Of a stretch of 64,000 nucleotides of DNA, positions 12,798-24,121 are shown one piece after another (position 1 is the stretch's first letter; each line of letters begins with the position of its first letter). A program made the translations under genes and the position numbers. The notes below the pieces were generated by a model. The model searched no databases. It was given only the letters and a program-made list of their open reading frames with translations, and was not told the DNA's origin. The stretch comes from Pachypanchax playfairii (taxonomy: Eukaryota > Chordata > Actinopteri > Cyprinodontiformes > Aplocheilidae), in the NCBI GenBank assembly GCA_006937955.1, contig SSNP01000108.1:554846-618845 (forward strand). Direction: 5' to 3'.

Positions 12798-13433
12798 TTA
12801 AAGCGGTACTGAATAACTTTTCTCCAGCCGTGTCTCAGACAGCCGTTGCTCAAACTGGTGTTCTGCAGAAATATGCTACCTGTTGAGATGTGCTACACGT
12901 GTCGTTCTACAGTCTTGACTTTATTAAACAGATTTATCGTTTATTTTTGTTTCTATATTTTTCCACAAATACATTTTACCAAACAAATAAATTCTCCCAG
13001 GACAGAAACACTAAATATGATGTTATTTTTACTTTCTTTGCATCGTCAGAGCGACAGGCAAATGTTTGGACACACGCAGAGGAGAAGGACCCAACAATGG
13101 CCGCCAAGGACCCAGAGGGCTTTTATATAGAAAATATCAGGGAAGGACCATAAAAATATGTTTAAATAATTAACAGGAAACACTCACCATAAACAAGAAT
13201 ACTGTATAAACTTCTAATAACATCTCGTTATGAAATAAGGTGTCAATTCATACTATAGCTGCATTTTTCATCAGGGCAGCATAAATGATCAGAACACCAC
13301 TTTCTGCTGCGACACGAATTACTGAAGTTATTTAGTCTATTGTAAAACCATCAGAGGCGCACAGTCAAATATGAAGCTGAACATGTTTTTCGGTGAGTAT
13401 CCACTTAGACAAGTTTCAAAATTGTAGCTTTAA
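12798..13433 (+). mobile_element. TTAA-flanked miniature transposon, family C copy 1
   Basis: The left end TTAAAGCGGTACTGAATAAC and the right end (reverse complement TTAAAGCTACAATTTT) are inverted and TTAA-bounded. The interior matches 46896-47383, including GCTGAACATGTTT and ATTCACTTAGACAAGTTTCA-like blocks. The right TTAA is shared with the next element. Confidence 0.7.
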
Positions 13434-13647
13434 AGCAGAACTAAGTAAGTTTTGCTCTCGCTCTCCCCCTACTGGTCCCCTGTGAAAGCTCACTGTCGTA
13501 ACGTTCCCCCGCCGCCGCCGCAGACCCCCCCCCCACCCCCTCCACCCCGCCGCCATCCCCCCAACAACAACGCGCAGAGAACGCTTTTNNNNNNNNNNNN
13601 NNNNNNNNNNNNNNNNNNGTTTTAAAAGTTATTTTGTACTGCTTTAA
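13430..13647 (+). mobile_element. TTAA-flanked miniature element abutting family C, contains assembly gap
   Basis: Begins TTAAAGCAGAACTAAGTAAG and ends with the reverse complement of TTAAAGCAGTACAAAATAAC. It starts in the same TTAA where the previous element ends. The interior is C-rich with many CCCCC tracts and is broken by 30 N at 13589-13618, so its true length is unknown. Confidence 0.6.
13589..13618. other. Assembly gap (30 N)
   Basis: A run of 30 undetermined bases next to a C-rich, polymerase-unfriendly stretch. Confidence 1.
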
Positions 13648-14319
13648 AAACAAGGTCCAAATACTGTATTTACATGAATGTGATGTAACTGTCAATAAAA
13701 GAATTTGAAACTTATGAAGTGATTATAATTAAACTTAACACAGAAACAACTGACACAAAGTTCTAAAAACACTGAAGCAGCAAACTGAAAACCAACATTT
13801 GAGTTATTCTTAAAACTTTTGGCCACGACTGAAATATGTCTGATCATCAGACTCTGATGACATAATTATCAAAAAATTATAAATTAGAGCTTTAGAAACT
13901 GACCTGAACAAGACATGGTGATTATTTTCTAGACTTCTTTAGCCTTTTATTCCCCATGACCACATTTTTGCAAACAAAATTCACAAAAGGTTTAAAGAAC
14001 AGTTCAAAACTTTGTCCCTCCTTCCACAATAATCAGAAAAACAAACACATTACTCAACAATCAGTACAACCCTTATCCCAATACATTTACCCAATAGGAC
14101 TGTTCCCATCATCTCCATGTTTTCACAGATGGTTCTAAAAATATCTGTATGAGAGAAAATTACATAATATAAAGATGGTTGCAGTAATGGTGTAAGCTGT
14201 TCATATTTTTGTGGTGTTTCAGTTCTTCCACTGCATTTCACTCAAAATAACCACATGAGCAACAAACTCCACACAGAATAACAATGATTCAGACTTCAAC
14301 CCATTTGGAACATATTTAT
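13648..14319. other. Intergenic, nothing recognised
   Basis: AT-rich non-coding DNA; no repeat ends or exons identified. Confidence 0.4.
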
Positions 14320-14640
14320 CAGAATCAGTTTATTTACAAGTTTTATTGCACAATACAAGGAATTTGAGTTGGTTGAAGATGCAGAAAATAAAATAAACCA
14401 AAGTAAGAATAACAAACATAAGAACCAACAACGTTTACACGTCCAAAGCATTTGTGCAAAAATGCAAATGTCTGTGTTTCTTTAAAGAAACTGTAAGGTG
14501 AGACAGTGTGAAGGGGCGGGGGGTTAGCATGTGACGAGGAAGAAACTGTTCAGGAGGTTCTGGTCCTGATGGACTGAAGTCTTCTTCCAGAGTCTGAAAG
14601 ATTTTATGTCCAGGTTGAGAAGAATCAGCCATGATCTGTC
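14320..14640 (-). mobile_element. Rex1-like LINE, 3' segment
   Basis: On the minus strand this is the 3' end of a non-LTR element. It contains a frame with FQTLEEDFSPSGPEPPEQF and ends in AATAAACTGATTCTGATA, a typical Rex1-type terminus. Together with 17291-17600 it brackets the minisatellite, so the array appears to sit inside one LINE copy. Confidence 0.65.
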
Positions 14641-14654
14641 CTGCTGGCTTCAGA

Positions 14655-17290
14655 ATGCTGGAGGTGTACAGGTCCTGGAGGTGTACAGGTCCTGGAGGTG
14701 TACAGGTCCTGGAAGTATACAGGTCCTGGAAGTGTACAGGTACTGGAGGTGTACAGGTCCTGGAGGTGTACAGGTCCTGGAGGTGTACAGGTCCTGGAAG
14801 TATACAGGTCCTGGAGGTGTACAGTTACTGGAGGTGTACAGGTCCTGGAGGTGTACAGGTACTGGATGTGTACAGGTACTGGATGTGTACAGGTCCTGGA
14901 AGTGTACAGGTCCTGGAGTGTACAGGTCCTGGAAGTATACAGGTCCTGGAGGTGTACAGGTCCTGGAAGTATACAGGTCCTGGAGGTGTACAGGTCCTGG
15001 AGGTGTACAGGTCCTGGAGGTGTACAGGTCCTGGAAGTATACAGGTCCTGGAAGTGTACAGGTCCTGGAAGTGTACAGGTCCTGGAGATGTACGGGTACT
15101 GGAGGTGTACGGGTCCTGGAGGTGTACAGGTCCTGGAGGTGTACAGGTCTGGGAGGTGTACAGGTCCTGGAGGTGTACAGGTCCTGGAAGTATACAGGTC
15201 CTAGAAATGTACAGGTCCTGGAGGTGTACAGGTCCTGGAAGTGTACAGGTCCTGGAGGTGTACAGGTACTGGAGGTGTACAGGTCCTGGAGGTGTACAGG
15301 TACTGGAGGTGTACAGGTACTGGAGGTGTACAGGTCCTGGAGGTGTACAGGTCCTGGAAGTGTACAGGTCCTGGAAGTATACAGGTCCTGGAGGTGTACA
15401 GGTCCTGGAAGTATACAGGTCCTAGAAGTGTACAGGTCCTGGAGGTGTACAGGTCCTGGAGGTGTACAGGTCCTGGAAGTGTTCAGGTCTTGGAAGTGTA
15501 CAGGTCCTGTAGGTGTACAGGTCCTGGAGGTGTACAGGTCTTGGAAGTGTACAGGTCCTGGAAGTGTACAGGTCCTGGAGGTGTACAGGTCCTGGAAGTA
15601 TACAGGTCCTCGAGGTGTGCAGGTCCTGGAGGTGTACAGGTCCTGGAAGTATACAGGTCCTAGAAATGTACAGGTCCTGGAGGTGTACAGGTACTGGAGG
15701 TGTACAGGTCCTGGAGGTGTACAGGTCCTGGAGGTGTACAGGTACTGGAGGTGTACAGGTCCGGGAAGTATACAGGTCCTGGAGGTGTACAGGTCCTGGA
15801 AGTATACAGGTCCTAGAAATGTACAGGTCCTGGAGGTGTACAGGTCCTGGAAGTATACAGGTCCTGGAATGTACAGGTCCTGGAGGTGTACAGGTCCTGG
15901 AAGTATACAGGTCCTGGAGGTGTACAGGTCCTGGAAGTATACAAGTCCTAGAAATGAACAGGTCCTGGAGGTGTACAGGTCCTGGAAGTATACAGGTCCT
16001 AGAAATGTACAGGTCCTGGAAGTGTACAGGTCCTGGAAGTATACAGGTCCTGGAGGTGTACAGGTCCTGGAGGTGTACAGGTCCTGGAAGTATTCAGGTC
16101 CTAGAAATGTACAGGTCCTGGAGGTGTACAGGTCCTGGAAGTGTACAGGTCCTGGAGGTGTACAGGTCCTGGAAGTGTACAGGTCCTGGAGGTGTACAGG
16201 TCCTGGAGGTGTACAGGTCCTGGAAGTATACAGGTCCTGGAGGTGTACAGGTCCTGGAGGTGTACAGGTCCTGGAGGTGTACAGGTCCTGGAGGTGTACA
16301 GTTCCTGGAAGTATACAGGTCCTGGAAGTGTACAGGTCTTGGAGGTGTACAGGTCCTGGAAGTATACAGGTCCTGGAGGTGTACAGGTCCTGGAGGTGTA
16401 CAGGTCCTGGAGGTGTACAGGTCCTGGAAGTATACAGGTCCTGGAGGTGTACAGGTCCTGGAAGTATACAGGTCCTGGAGGTGTACAGGTCCTGGAAGTA
16501 TACAGGTCCTAGAAATGTACAGGTCCTGGAGGTGTACAGGTCCTGGAAGTATACAGGTCCTGGAGGTGTACAGGTCCTGGAGGTGTACAGGTCCTGGAAG
16601 TGTACAGGTACTGGAGGTGTACAGGTCCTGGAAGTATACAGGTCCTGGAGGTGTATAGGTCCTGGAAGTATACAGGTCCTAGAAATGTACAGGTCCTGGA
16701 GGTGTACAGGTCCTGGAAGTATACAGGTCCTGGAGGTGTACAGGTCCTGGAGGTGTACAGGTCCTGGAGGTGTACAGGTCCTGGAGGTGTACAGGTCCTG
16801 GAGGTGTACAGGTACTGGAGGTGTACAGGTCCTGGAGGTGTACAGGTCCTGGAGGTGTACAGGTACTGGAGGTGTACAGGTCCTGGAGGTGTACAGGTCC
16901 TGGAGGTGTACAGGTCTGGGAAGTGTACAGGTACTGGAGGTGTACAGGTCCTGGAGGTGTACAGGTCTGGGAAGTGTACAGGTCCTGGAGGTGTACAGGT
17001 CCTGGAAGTGTACAGGTCCTGGAGGTGTACAGTTACTGGAGGTGTACAGGTCCTGGAGGTGTACAGGTCTGGGAAGTGTACAGGTACTGGAGGTGTACAG
17101 GTCTTGGAAGTGTACAGGTCCTGGAGGTGTACAGTTACTGGAGGTGTACAGGTCCTGAAGGTGTACAGGTCCTGGAGGTGTACAGGTCCTGGAGGTGTAC
17201 AGGTCTGGGAAGTGTACAGGTACTGGAGGTGTACAGGTCCTGGAAGTATACAGGTCCTGAAGGTGTACAGGTCCTGACGATGTACAGGTA
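14655..17290. repeat. 17-bp minisatellite, about 155 units
   Basis: Tandem units of CAGGTCCTGGAGGTGTA span about 2.64 kb. Variants are mainly GGAAGTATA, AGAAATGTA, GTACTGG, GTCTGGGAAG and GTTACTGG. Because 17 is not a multiple of 3 and the unit lacks stops in most phases, very long open frames arise on both strands (up to 850 codons plus, 914 codons minus). These give a 17-residue periodic peptide and are not genes. Variants are not random: AGTATACAGGTCCTAGAAAT recurs at about 15186, 15646, 15798, 15990, 16495 and 16665, indicating higher-order units. Confidence 0.97.
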
Positions 17291-17600
17291 CTTGGAGTCT
17301 GTGATCCACCTGCAGGTGGAGTTGGGCACATGCTACTGGGCTTGTTCTGTAGAAGATCTAGGATGATTGTGTTGAATGCAGAGCTGAAGTCCACTAACAG
17401 GATCCTTGCGTAGGACCCCAGGGGGTTCAGATGCTGGAGGATGTGATGCAGGGCTGTTTACAGACCTGGTTGCTCTGTAGGTGAACAGCAGGGGGTCCAG
17501 ATGAGGGTCTGTGATCTGTTTGAGGTGTTTGAGGTGCTCAATGGTCTTCATGACCACAGAGATCATAGCAACAGGCCTGTTGTCATTGAGACATGTGTGT
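17291..17600 (-). pseudogene. Rex1-like LINE reverse transcriptase fragment
   Basis: The minus strand carries reverse-transcriptase motifs split over frames: LDPLLFTYRATRSV, then DFSSAFNTI (palm motif A), then CRWITDS just before the minisatellite begins. The catalytic YADD-type box expected downstream is missing because the tandem array takes its place. At least one frameshift separates the first two motifs. Confidence 0.75.
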
Positions 17601-18165
17601 AATGTTTATGTGAGGTGTAACTCAAATGATAAAGGATGATTGACAGGCAGGGATCTAAACTACATAACTGCTCAAATAAAGACACAAAGGTGTGGGGAAA
17701 CACAGAACGCATACAAGCAGGAGGCTTGTAGTTTATTATAAGCCTGAGTTGTTTTCAGACAGAGGGCAAGTCCCTAGAACTGCTGCTGGAGTCTCTTTGA
17801 ATCCAATCGTTGCTTTTATCTTGAAGGTGAATCAGGAAGAATGACAGGAAGGAACATCTGAAGTCCAGCTGGTTTTGGAGTCACTCTAAGAAAAAATATA
17901 AAATTTACTATAACTGTCAGTTTCACAGATCTCAAGCTGAAGCTTCTCATGGTAAAAACTAGTAGTCATTTATAACACATTCTCTGAGAGCTAACAGATC
18001 TCACCATGTTGCCTGAAATTGTACATGTTACAGATTTGACCAAAACATATACACTGATCAAAAACTTTGAAGAAACACTGAAAGTATCAAGTCAGTTAAA
18101 CTTCTGGGACACTGATCTGGTCAGTAGCAGCTCCTGGAGGATAAAGGAACTGAACTGGCTTCAGG
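17601..18165. other. Intergenic, nothing recognised
   Basis: No recognised gene or repeat boundary. Confidence 0.35.
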
Positions 18166-18167
18166 AT

Positions 18168-18450
18168 CGGCCCTGGCCTGAATGGTGCCCTAGGTGAAAG
18201 GAATTTTGGCGCCCCCTACCATCCGGAACAGAAACAACACAACTCAATAACTAGATTACGTTGCAATAAATATTTATTTATACTGTATTAAATGAATAGA
18301 ACAGACTATAAATGGAACTGTGCAATAAAAAAACACTCAAAACAGTATTAACAGTAAAAAATTACAAAAAGTAACAACAGAGAAAAGGCTGTTACATAAT
18401 TATAACTGGGATTTGGTGCCCCCTCCAGCAGATGGCGCTCTAGGCAATGG
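18168..18450 (-). mobile_element. GGCGCC-rich hAT-like short repeat, copy 1
   Basis: Matches 59197-59475 in reverse orientation. One end has CGGCCCTGG and GGTGCCCTAGGTGAAA, the other GCCATCTGCTGGAGGGGG on the minus strand. The interior is an AT-rich TAAATAT segment. The ends resemble those of fish hAT derivatives, but the superfamily is an inference. Confidence 0.6.
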
Positions 18451-18568
18451 CTAGAATGGCGGAAAAAAATCCTGAGGACCATGTTGCGTTACTGCAATGA
18501 CGCTTCAGCAGACTGAACCAGTTTTTCACAATAAAGTTCTGGGTAATTTGAATTAAACCCTCTGTGTG

Positions 18569-18755
18569 CACCAGGGGTGCACATAAGTGGTCTGCATGTG
18601 CGCATGTGCTGTCAAAATATAAAAGTTGATTTGTCAGCCTTTTCTATAGCCAGGTGTGTGATATTCTCTCATTAGCCCAATTACAATGTGCAGATAAAAG
18701 GTCCAGAGTTCATTTCCAATGTGCTATTTGCATTTGTAATCTGTTGCTGTTAACT
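18569..18755 (+). mobile_element. Transposon end with CAGGGGTGCACATAAGTGG
   Basis: The terminal sequence CAGGGGTGCACATAAGTGG is of hAT type. A related stretch (GGGTGCACATAAGTGG) occurs at 49319 inside the second family B element. Its far end was not located. Confidence 0.45.
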
Positions 18756-19505
18756 TTCAAGATGAGATCCAAAGCACTGTCACTATCAGTGAAACAAGCC
18801 ATCATTAGGCTGAAAAACAAACAAGCCCATCAGAGAGATAGCAGAAACATTAGGCTTGGCCAAAAGAACTTTTTGGAACATTCTTAAACAAGAAGGAACA
18901 CACCGTTGAGCTCAGCAACACCAAAAGACCCAGAAGACCACGGAAAACAACTGTAGTGGATGACTGAAGAATTCTTTCCCTGGTGAAGAAAACACTTTTC
19001 ACAACAGTTGGTCAGGTCAAAAACACTCTCCAGGAGGTAGGTGTATGTGTGTCAAAGTCAACAATCAAGAGAAGACTTGACCAGAGTGAATACAGAGGGT
19101 TCACCACAAGATGTAAACCATTGATGAGCCTCAAAAGCAGGAAGACCAGGTTAGAGTTTGCCAAACGTCTTCAATGCCTCTTTCACACCTGGGTTGAATG
19201 GTGTAGGTGTGGACTCATTCCTACTTTGTTCAGAGAAAAGAGTAAAAGAGTTTTTTAAGGCAAAGAAGTGGAATGTTATGCAATGGCAAAGGTAATCACC
19301 TGACCTGAATCCGATTGAACATGCATTTCACTTGCTGAACACAAAACCGAAGGGAAAATGCCCCAAGAACAAGCAGGAACTGAAGACAGTTACACTAGAG
19401 GCCTGGCAGAGCATCACCAGGGATGAAACCGAGCGTCTGGCGATGTCTATGTGTTCCATACTTCAGGCTGTAATTGACTGCAAAGGATTTGCATCCAAAT
19501 ATTAA
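18756..19505 (+). pseudogene. Tc1/mariner transposase relic (Tc2-like)
   Basis: Conceptual fragments in different frames follow a Tc1-family transposase. They run from an N-terminal helix-turn-helix (MRSKALSLSVKQAIIRLKN), through SKSTIKRRLDQSEYRG, to a C-terminal DLNPIEHAFH-like block at about 19300-19330 and a terminal VTLEAWQSI region. Most of the central catalytic part between about 19200 and 19290 is deleted, and there are several stops and frameshifts. It cannot be active. Confidence 0.75.
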
Positions 19506-19597
19506 ACAGTTAAAGTTTCATTTACTGTATTTTCTGCACTATAGGTGCATCGGATTATAAGGCGCATAAGGGACCGTACACACTGTTTTATCCAATG

Positions 19598-20279
19598 TAG
19601 GTACCGCTCACGTTGTGGTTTCGGCTTTGGGAATGAAAAGAACAAAACTCCTCTGGATAATCTATCAGGATATCCAGTGTCCAACTTGGAGTCAGTGTTT
19701 ACCGGAGCTACTCGCATAGTAACAGTTGCTATGATGTGTGATTGGACTATATCTGCTTTTGGGAGGGGCTGGTGAAAGGTCAGTTGAACCGAGACCTACG
19801 TTTTTAGGCAGAGTCGAGTTCAGTTGTTTGATCTGAATCAGAGTTAGATTGCGCGTTCACACCTCACCAAACAAACCGGACTTTCTGGGCAAGTGAACTA
19901 GAGTTCGATTCAAGCAGACTAATTAGGACTGGTGTGAATGCACCCTTAAACCCTCTTAGTGTATTAAAAACCTGGGTGTCCTTTTTGACTCTGAGCTGAA
20001 TTTTATTCCACACATTAAAAATAAAACAAAAAAACGGTATTTTATCATCTGAAAAATAGTGCCAGAGTCCAACCATTTCTTTTTCTGCCAGGTGCTGATG
20101 CATGCTTTTATTTCCAGTAGAATAGATTACTGTAATGCTCTGCTCTCTGGTCTTCACAAAAAATGTATTTCTAGTCTACAGCTACTCCTCATTTGAATAT
20201 TGCTTTTTGCGCCAGTTAACAATTGCGCAATCAGTCTTAGTAGATCACCCGCAAATTAGGAACATGCCCTTGGTGCAAA
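19598..20279. repeat. 682-bp segment, first copy of a near-identical duplication
   Basis: Nearly identical to 20409-21091. I noticed one single-base indel (TTTTTCTGCC versus TTTTTCCTGCC) and one substitution (GATTACTG versus GATTATTG). It includes an L2-like reverse-transcriptase fragment at about 19955-20200 (NLGVLFDSELNFIPHIKN in frame). It ends at the single N at 20280. Confidence 0.95.
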
Positions 20280-20280
20280 N

Positions 20281-20408
20281 TTTTTTTTCCTCATTTTGTC
20301 TCTCATAGTTGAGGTATACCTATGATGAAAATTACAGGCCTCTCTGATCTTTTTAAGTGGGAGAACTTACACAATTGGTGGCTGACTAAATACTTTTTTG
20401 CCCCACTG
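20281..20408 (-). mobile_element. Terminal 128 bp of a Tc1 element
   Basis: Matches, in reverse complement, the left end of the Tc1 copies at 24122 and 63264, ending in TTTTTTGCCCCACTG directly before TA. The remainder of the element is not assembled: the sequence starts at a single N. Confidence 0.9.
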
Positions 20409-21091
20409 TAGGTACCGCTCACGTTGTGGTTTCGGCTTTGGGAATGAAAAGAACAAAACTCCTCTGGATAATCTATCAGGATATCCAGTGTCCAACTTGG
20501 AGTCAGTGTTTACCGGAGCTACTCGCATAGTAACAGTTGCTATGATGTGTGATTGGACTATATCTGCTTTTGGGAGGGGCTGGTGAAAGGTCAGTTGAAC
20601 CGAGACCTACGTTTTTAGGCAGAGTCGAGTTCAGTTGTTTGATCTGAATCAGAGTTAGATTGCGCGTTCACACCTCACCAAACAAACCGGACTTTCTGGG
20701 CAAGTGAACTAGAGTTCGATTCAAGCAGACTAATTAGGACTGGTGTGAATGCACCCTTAAACCCTCTTAGTGTATTAAAAACCTGGGTGTCCTTTTTGAC
20801 TCTGAGCTGAATTTTATTCCACACATTAAAAATAAAACAAAAAAACGGTATTTTATCATCTGAAAAATAGTGCCAGAGTCCAACCATTTCTTTTTCCTGC
20901 CAGGTGCTGATGCATGCTTTTATTTCCAGTAGAATAGATTATTGTAATGCTCTGCTCTCTGGTCTTCACAAAAAATGTATTTCTAGTCTACAGCTACTCC
21001 TCATTTGAATATTGCTTTTTGCGCCAGTTAACAATTGCGCAATCAGTCTTAGTAGATCACCCGCAAATTAGGAACATGCCCTTGGTGCAAA
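20409..21091. repeat. 683-bp segment, second copy of the duplication
   Basis: Begins with the TA following the Tc1 terminus and repeats 19598-20279. Unlike copy 1 it continues without a gap into flanking sequence. Confidence 0.95.
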
Positions 21092-21395
21092 ATTTTTGCG
21101 GCGCGCGCAATTTTGCACTCTTTACTTGGAATTTTGATAAATCAGGCCCAGAGTGTCTTAATGGGCCTTCTTATTTATCTGAACTGCTTTTTAACCATGA
21201 GCCCTTGTGAACCCTAAGGTCCTATAGTACAGGCCTTTTAGTTATTCCTAGAATCAGGACTACAACCTACAGCGAGGCGTCATTCCAACATTATGGAACA
21301 GCCTGCCGGAGAACCTCAGGGCTGCAGAGACTGTTCATGTTTTTAAAAAGAGGCTCAAGACATACCTTTTTAGCTTAGCTTTTAAAGTGCAACTT
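20757..21395 (+). pseudogene. L2-like LINE reverse transcriptase relic, interrupted
   Basis: The first part (about 20757-21010) encodes NLGVLFDSELNF and a degraded RIDYCNALLSGLHKK block. The second part (about 21145-21395) encodes CLNGPSYLSELL, IPRIRTTTYSEASF and a C-terminal LKTYLFSLAF-like end. Between them about 130 bp of a foreign short repeat (rich in GCGCC and GGCGCG, ending GATAAATCAGGCCC) is inserted. Several stops and frameshifts are present. Confidence 0.7.
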
Positions 21396-21829
21396 ACTGC
21401 CAAATCAACTTTTTTTGCTGATAAACTCTATAAATGAGAGTTTAATAGTCATGTCTACTCTTTTGGGTCCTGTTTTTGGTATTTTAGCACATTTTTATAC
21501 AAATATTCATTTTATACCAAAAACCGTTTGTGGAGCGCCCTCTTCAGGTTAAAACGTTTCACTGCACGTGAATTTGAATCCGACATTGCTATTGGCTGAG
21601 ACCTTATTTTCTCTAAAATTGACATCAGGATTCTGCCGCTATGGAATATAAAAGAGCTGGGTTTCAGCCACACCTCCGCTCAGTAGTGACTGAGTTTGAA
21701 CAGGAAGTGTATACGGCCGTTATCAGAGTTCATTTTAGTGTTTGTGACTGTGAAAACATGTTTTTAGCACATTACTGAATGGTTGTCTTTTCACGCTGGG
21801 ATACTTTGATTTATTCAATTCAAGTTTTC
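21396..21829. other. Unassigned repeat-like intergenic DNA
   Basis: Contains GCGCCCTCTTCAGG and a GGAATATAAAAGAGC stretch that looks like old repeat material. No family could be named. Confidence 0.35.
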
Positions 21830-23380
21830 AAGTTTATTTGTATAGCACATTTAAAAACAACCACAGTTGCCCAAAGGGCTTTCCATCAATGCATTAAAAC
21901 AGTCAACAGTGCATCACAATAGTAAAACACTCAAATATTGCAACAGCTCAAGACATCCTGATCAACTAGTTTTTAAAAGCCAGGGAGAAGAGGTGAGTCT
22001 TTAGTTGAGACTTAAACTGTCCTAAAGACTGAGAGGACCTGACTGACAGAGCGAGTCTGTTCCATAGCTTAGGAGCTGCCACAGAAAAGGCTCTGTCTCC
22101 TCTAGATTTGAGCCTGGCTTTAGGCACAGCCAGCAAGAGTTGGTCAGCAGACCCCAGGGACCTGGACGGGGCATAAGGCTGCAGGAGCTCAGTTAAATAA
22201 GAAGGACCAACAGAGTTCAAACATTTAAAAATAAACAACAGTATTTTAAATTGGACACGAAAGCTGACAGGGAGCCAGTGCAAGGTGCACAGGACAGGAC
22301 TGATATGCTCCCAGCGTTTGGTTCTGGTAAGGAGGCGAGCCGCAGCATTTTGGACACTCTGCAATCTCTGAAGAGAGGCCTGGTCTAACCCGATGTACAG
22401 AGAATTACAATAGTCCAAACGTGTGGTCACAAAGGCATGTATTGCCTTTTAAAAATCAACACGTGGAAGACAGGGCTTTATTTTGGCCAAAAGTCTTAAG
22501 TGAAAGAAGCTGGACTTTGTAACCGCAGTGATCTGTTTATCAAATTTGAAGAGGGGCTCTACAATCACTCCAAGGTTTCTCACAGATGAGTGGCAGTAGG
22601 AGGACAAAGGGCCGATCACACTGTCCTGACCATTCCTGTCCTGATCTTGAGAGGGCACAACAATGTTTGAGTTACATGGACTAATAAGTGACTTCAGAGT
22701 ATTGAAAAGCACCTGAGGTTTATGAGAATTACAAGAAACAAGGTTTGACAAAAAGTTGCATTTTGCTACTTTAACTGCCCTCTGATATTCAGCAAGATTG
22801 TTTTTCAATATTTGTAAAGATATTTCGAGGCCGTCTTTCTTCCACTGTCTCTCTGCGAGGCGACAAGAGCATCTGAGCGCTCGGGTTGACTCGTTTAGCC
22901 AAGGCTGTGTCATAGGCTTTGTGCGTTTAAGCCTAAATGGGGCCACTGAGTCCAAAACATCCAAACAGACACTGTTAAATAGAGAAAGCAGACTGTCCAG
23001 ACAGGAGTCAATTAAGTTGTCACCACACATTTCCACACTGAACGCCCCGGAAAACAAAGACGCGGTCTGTGGATTTAATGTGTGCATACGGCGTGCCGGG
23101 GCTCAAAGCTGGAGAATGAGTCTGTCGGTACCTGCCGACAGGTATAGCAGGATTTGTACACAGTTGCTAGTCCTCCACCTCTGCTGGTGGTCCGTGGCGT
23201 GTTCATATAAAAGCATTCAGGGGGTAAAAGCTCTGAAAACGGAATAGACTCACCAACTTGAAGCCACGTCTCCGTTAGCAGCATAAAATCCAGTTCGCGT
23301 GACGAGAAGAGATTATTCAGGAGAAACGTTTTATTAGCAAGTGATCTAGTATTCAGCAGGCCCATGTGCAGAGTTTTGAT
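21830..23380 (-). pseudogene. Internally deleted L2-like LINE
   Basis: Read on the minus strand it starts with an APE-type endonuclease fragment (LLNTRSLANKTFLLN, LTETWL), followed by a linker region (PWLNESTRALR, AERQWKKDGLEI). It then jumps directly into the reverse-transcriptase C-terminus (SVRNLGVI, TRLDYCNSLY, HWLPVSFRVQFK, WNRLALSVRSS). Most of the endonuclease and the whole catalytic palm are missing. The 3' tail ends in AATAAACTTGAAAACTTGAA. Three open frames (23075-23365, 22449-23087, 21966-22430) hold the remaining pieces. Confidence 0.85.
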
Positions 23381-24121
23381 ATTTTGGATGTTTTTTGTTA
23401 GTTCTCTGGTCCTTGTCTGAGTCGTCTGTCCTCCTCAATGTCAGTTTGAGCTCTTGTTTTTTCTAATTTAGATTTTTGGTTTTGTTTTTAAAATACCCTT
23501 TAGGTTTTTTCTGCCCACCTTCAGAGACACAGTCTGTTGTTTCCACATCTCATGACAGCCCTCTGCTGATCAGACTGAGACTTTCTAAACTTTGCCCATC
23601 TCTGTGGATTCATGTTGTACCCACCGTTCATGAGTTGACGGGATTTTTTATTTTGAAACATCTGTCACATGTTGAAGCCAAAAGTCCAACAGGGTTGATT
23701 GCAGTATGATACTCGTACATTCCTGCTGTAGGAAACAGTGAGACTCTTGTGAAAGTCCCTTCTATTAAAGAACAAAAGACCACAATGGGGATTCATATAA
23801 CCTGAAATTTATAAAAGCATTAATACATTTTAAAATGAATTTAAATCACCTTGTAAAAATTAGACAAATATTCTGAGCACAATCACAGGTTAAAGAAAGG
23901 CGTGTCCTGTAAGTAGAATCAGAAAAAGTCAAAGGAAATGATCATCTATTTCAGCTTGGAACCTGAGTGACAACGATGTGATGTGAAAAGTTACTGAAAC
24001 AAAAAATATTTGTTGAGACTGAAGACAAAAAGTTGAGAATATAATTAGAATCTTAAAGGTGTGATGACATCACTGTTTAAACTGGCGTAAAGCTATTTCA
24101 TGTAGTACATATGCCCGCATA
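23381..24121. other. Intergenic, nothing recognised
   Basis: No supported exon or repeat boundary. The TA at 24120-24121 is the target site of the following Tc1 element. Confidence 0.4.

Noticed and set aside
14655..17290. CRISPR-like array
   Set aside because: Units are contiguous and 17 bp with no unique spacers, in a vertebrate genome.
14606..17394. Open frames of 850 and 914 codons, and several shorter ones, on both strands
   Set aside because: They are generated by a 17-bp tandem unit lacking stops. The peptide period is 17 residues in every phase, and both strands are open at once, so they are not genes.
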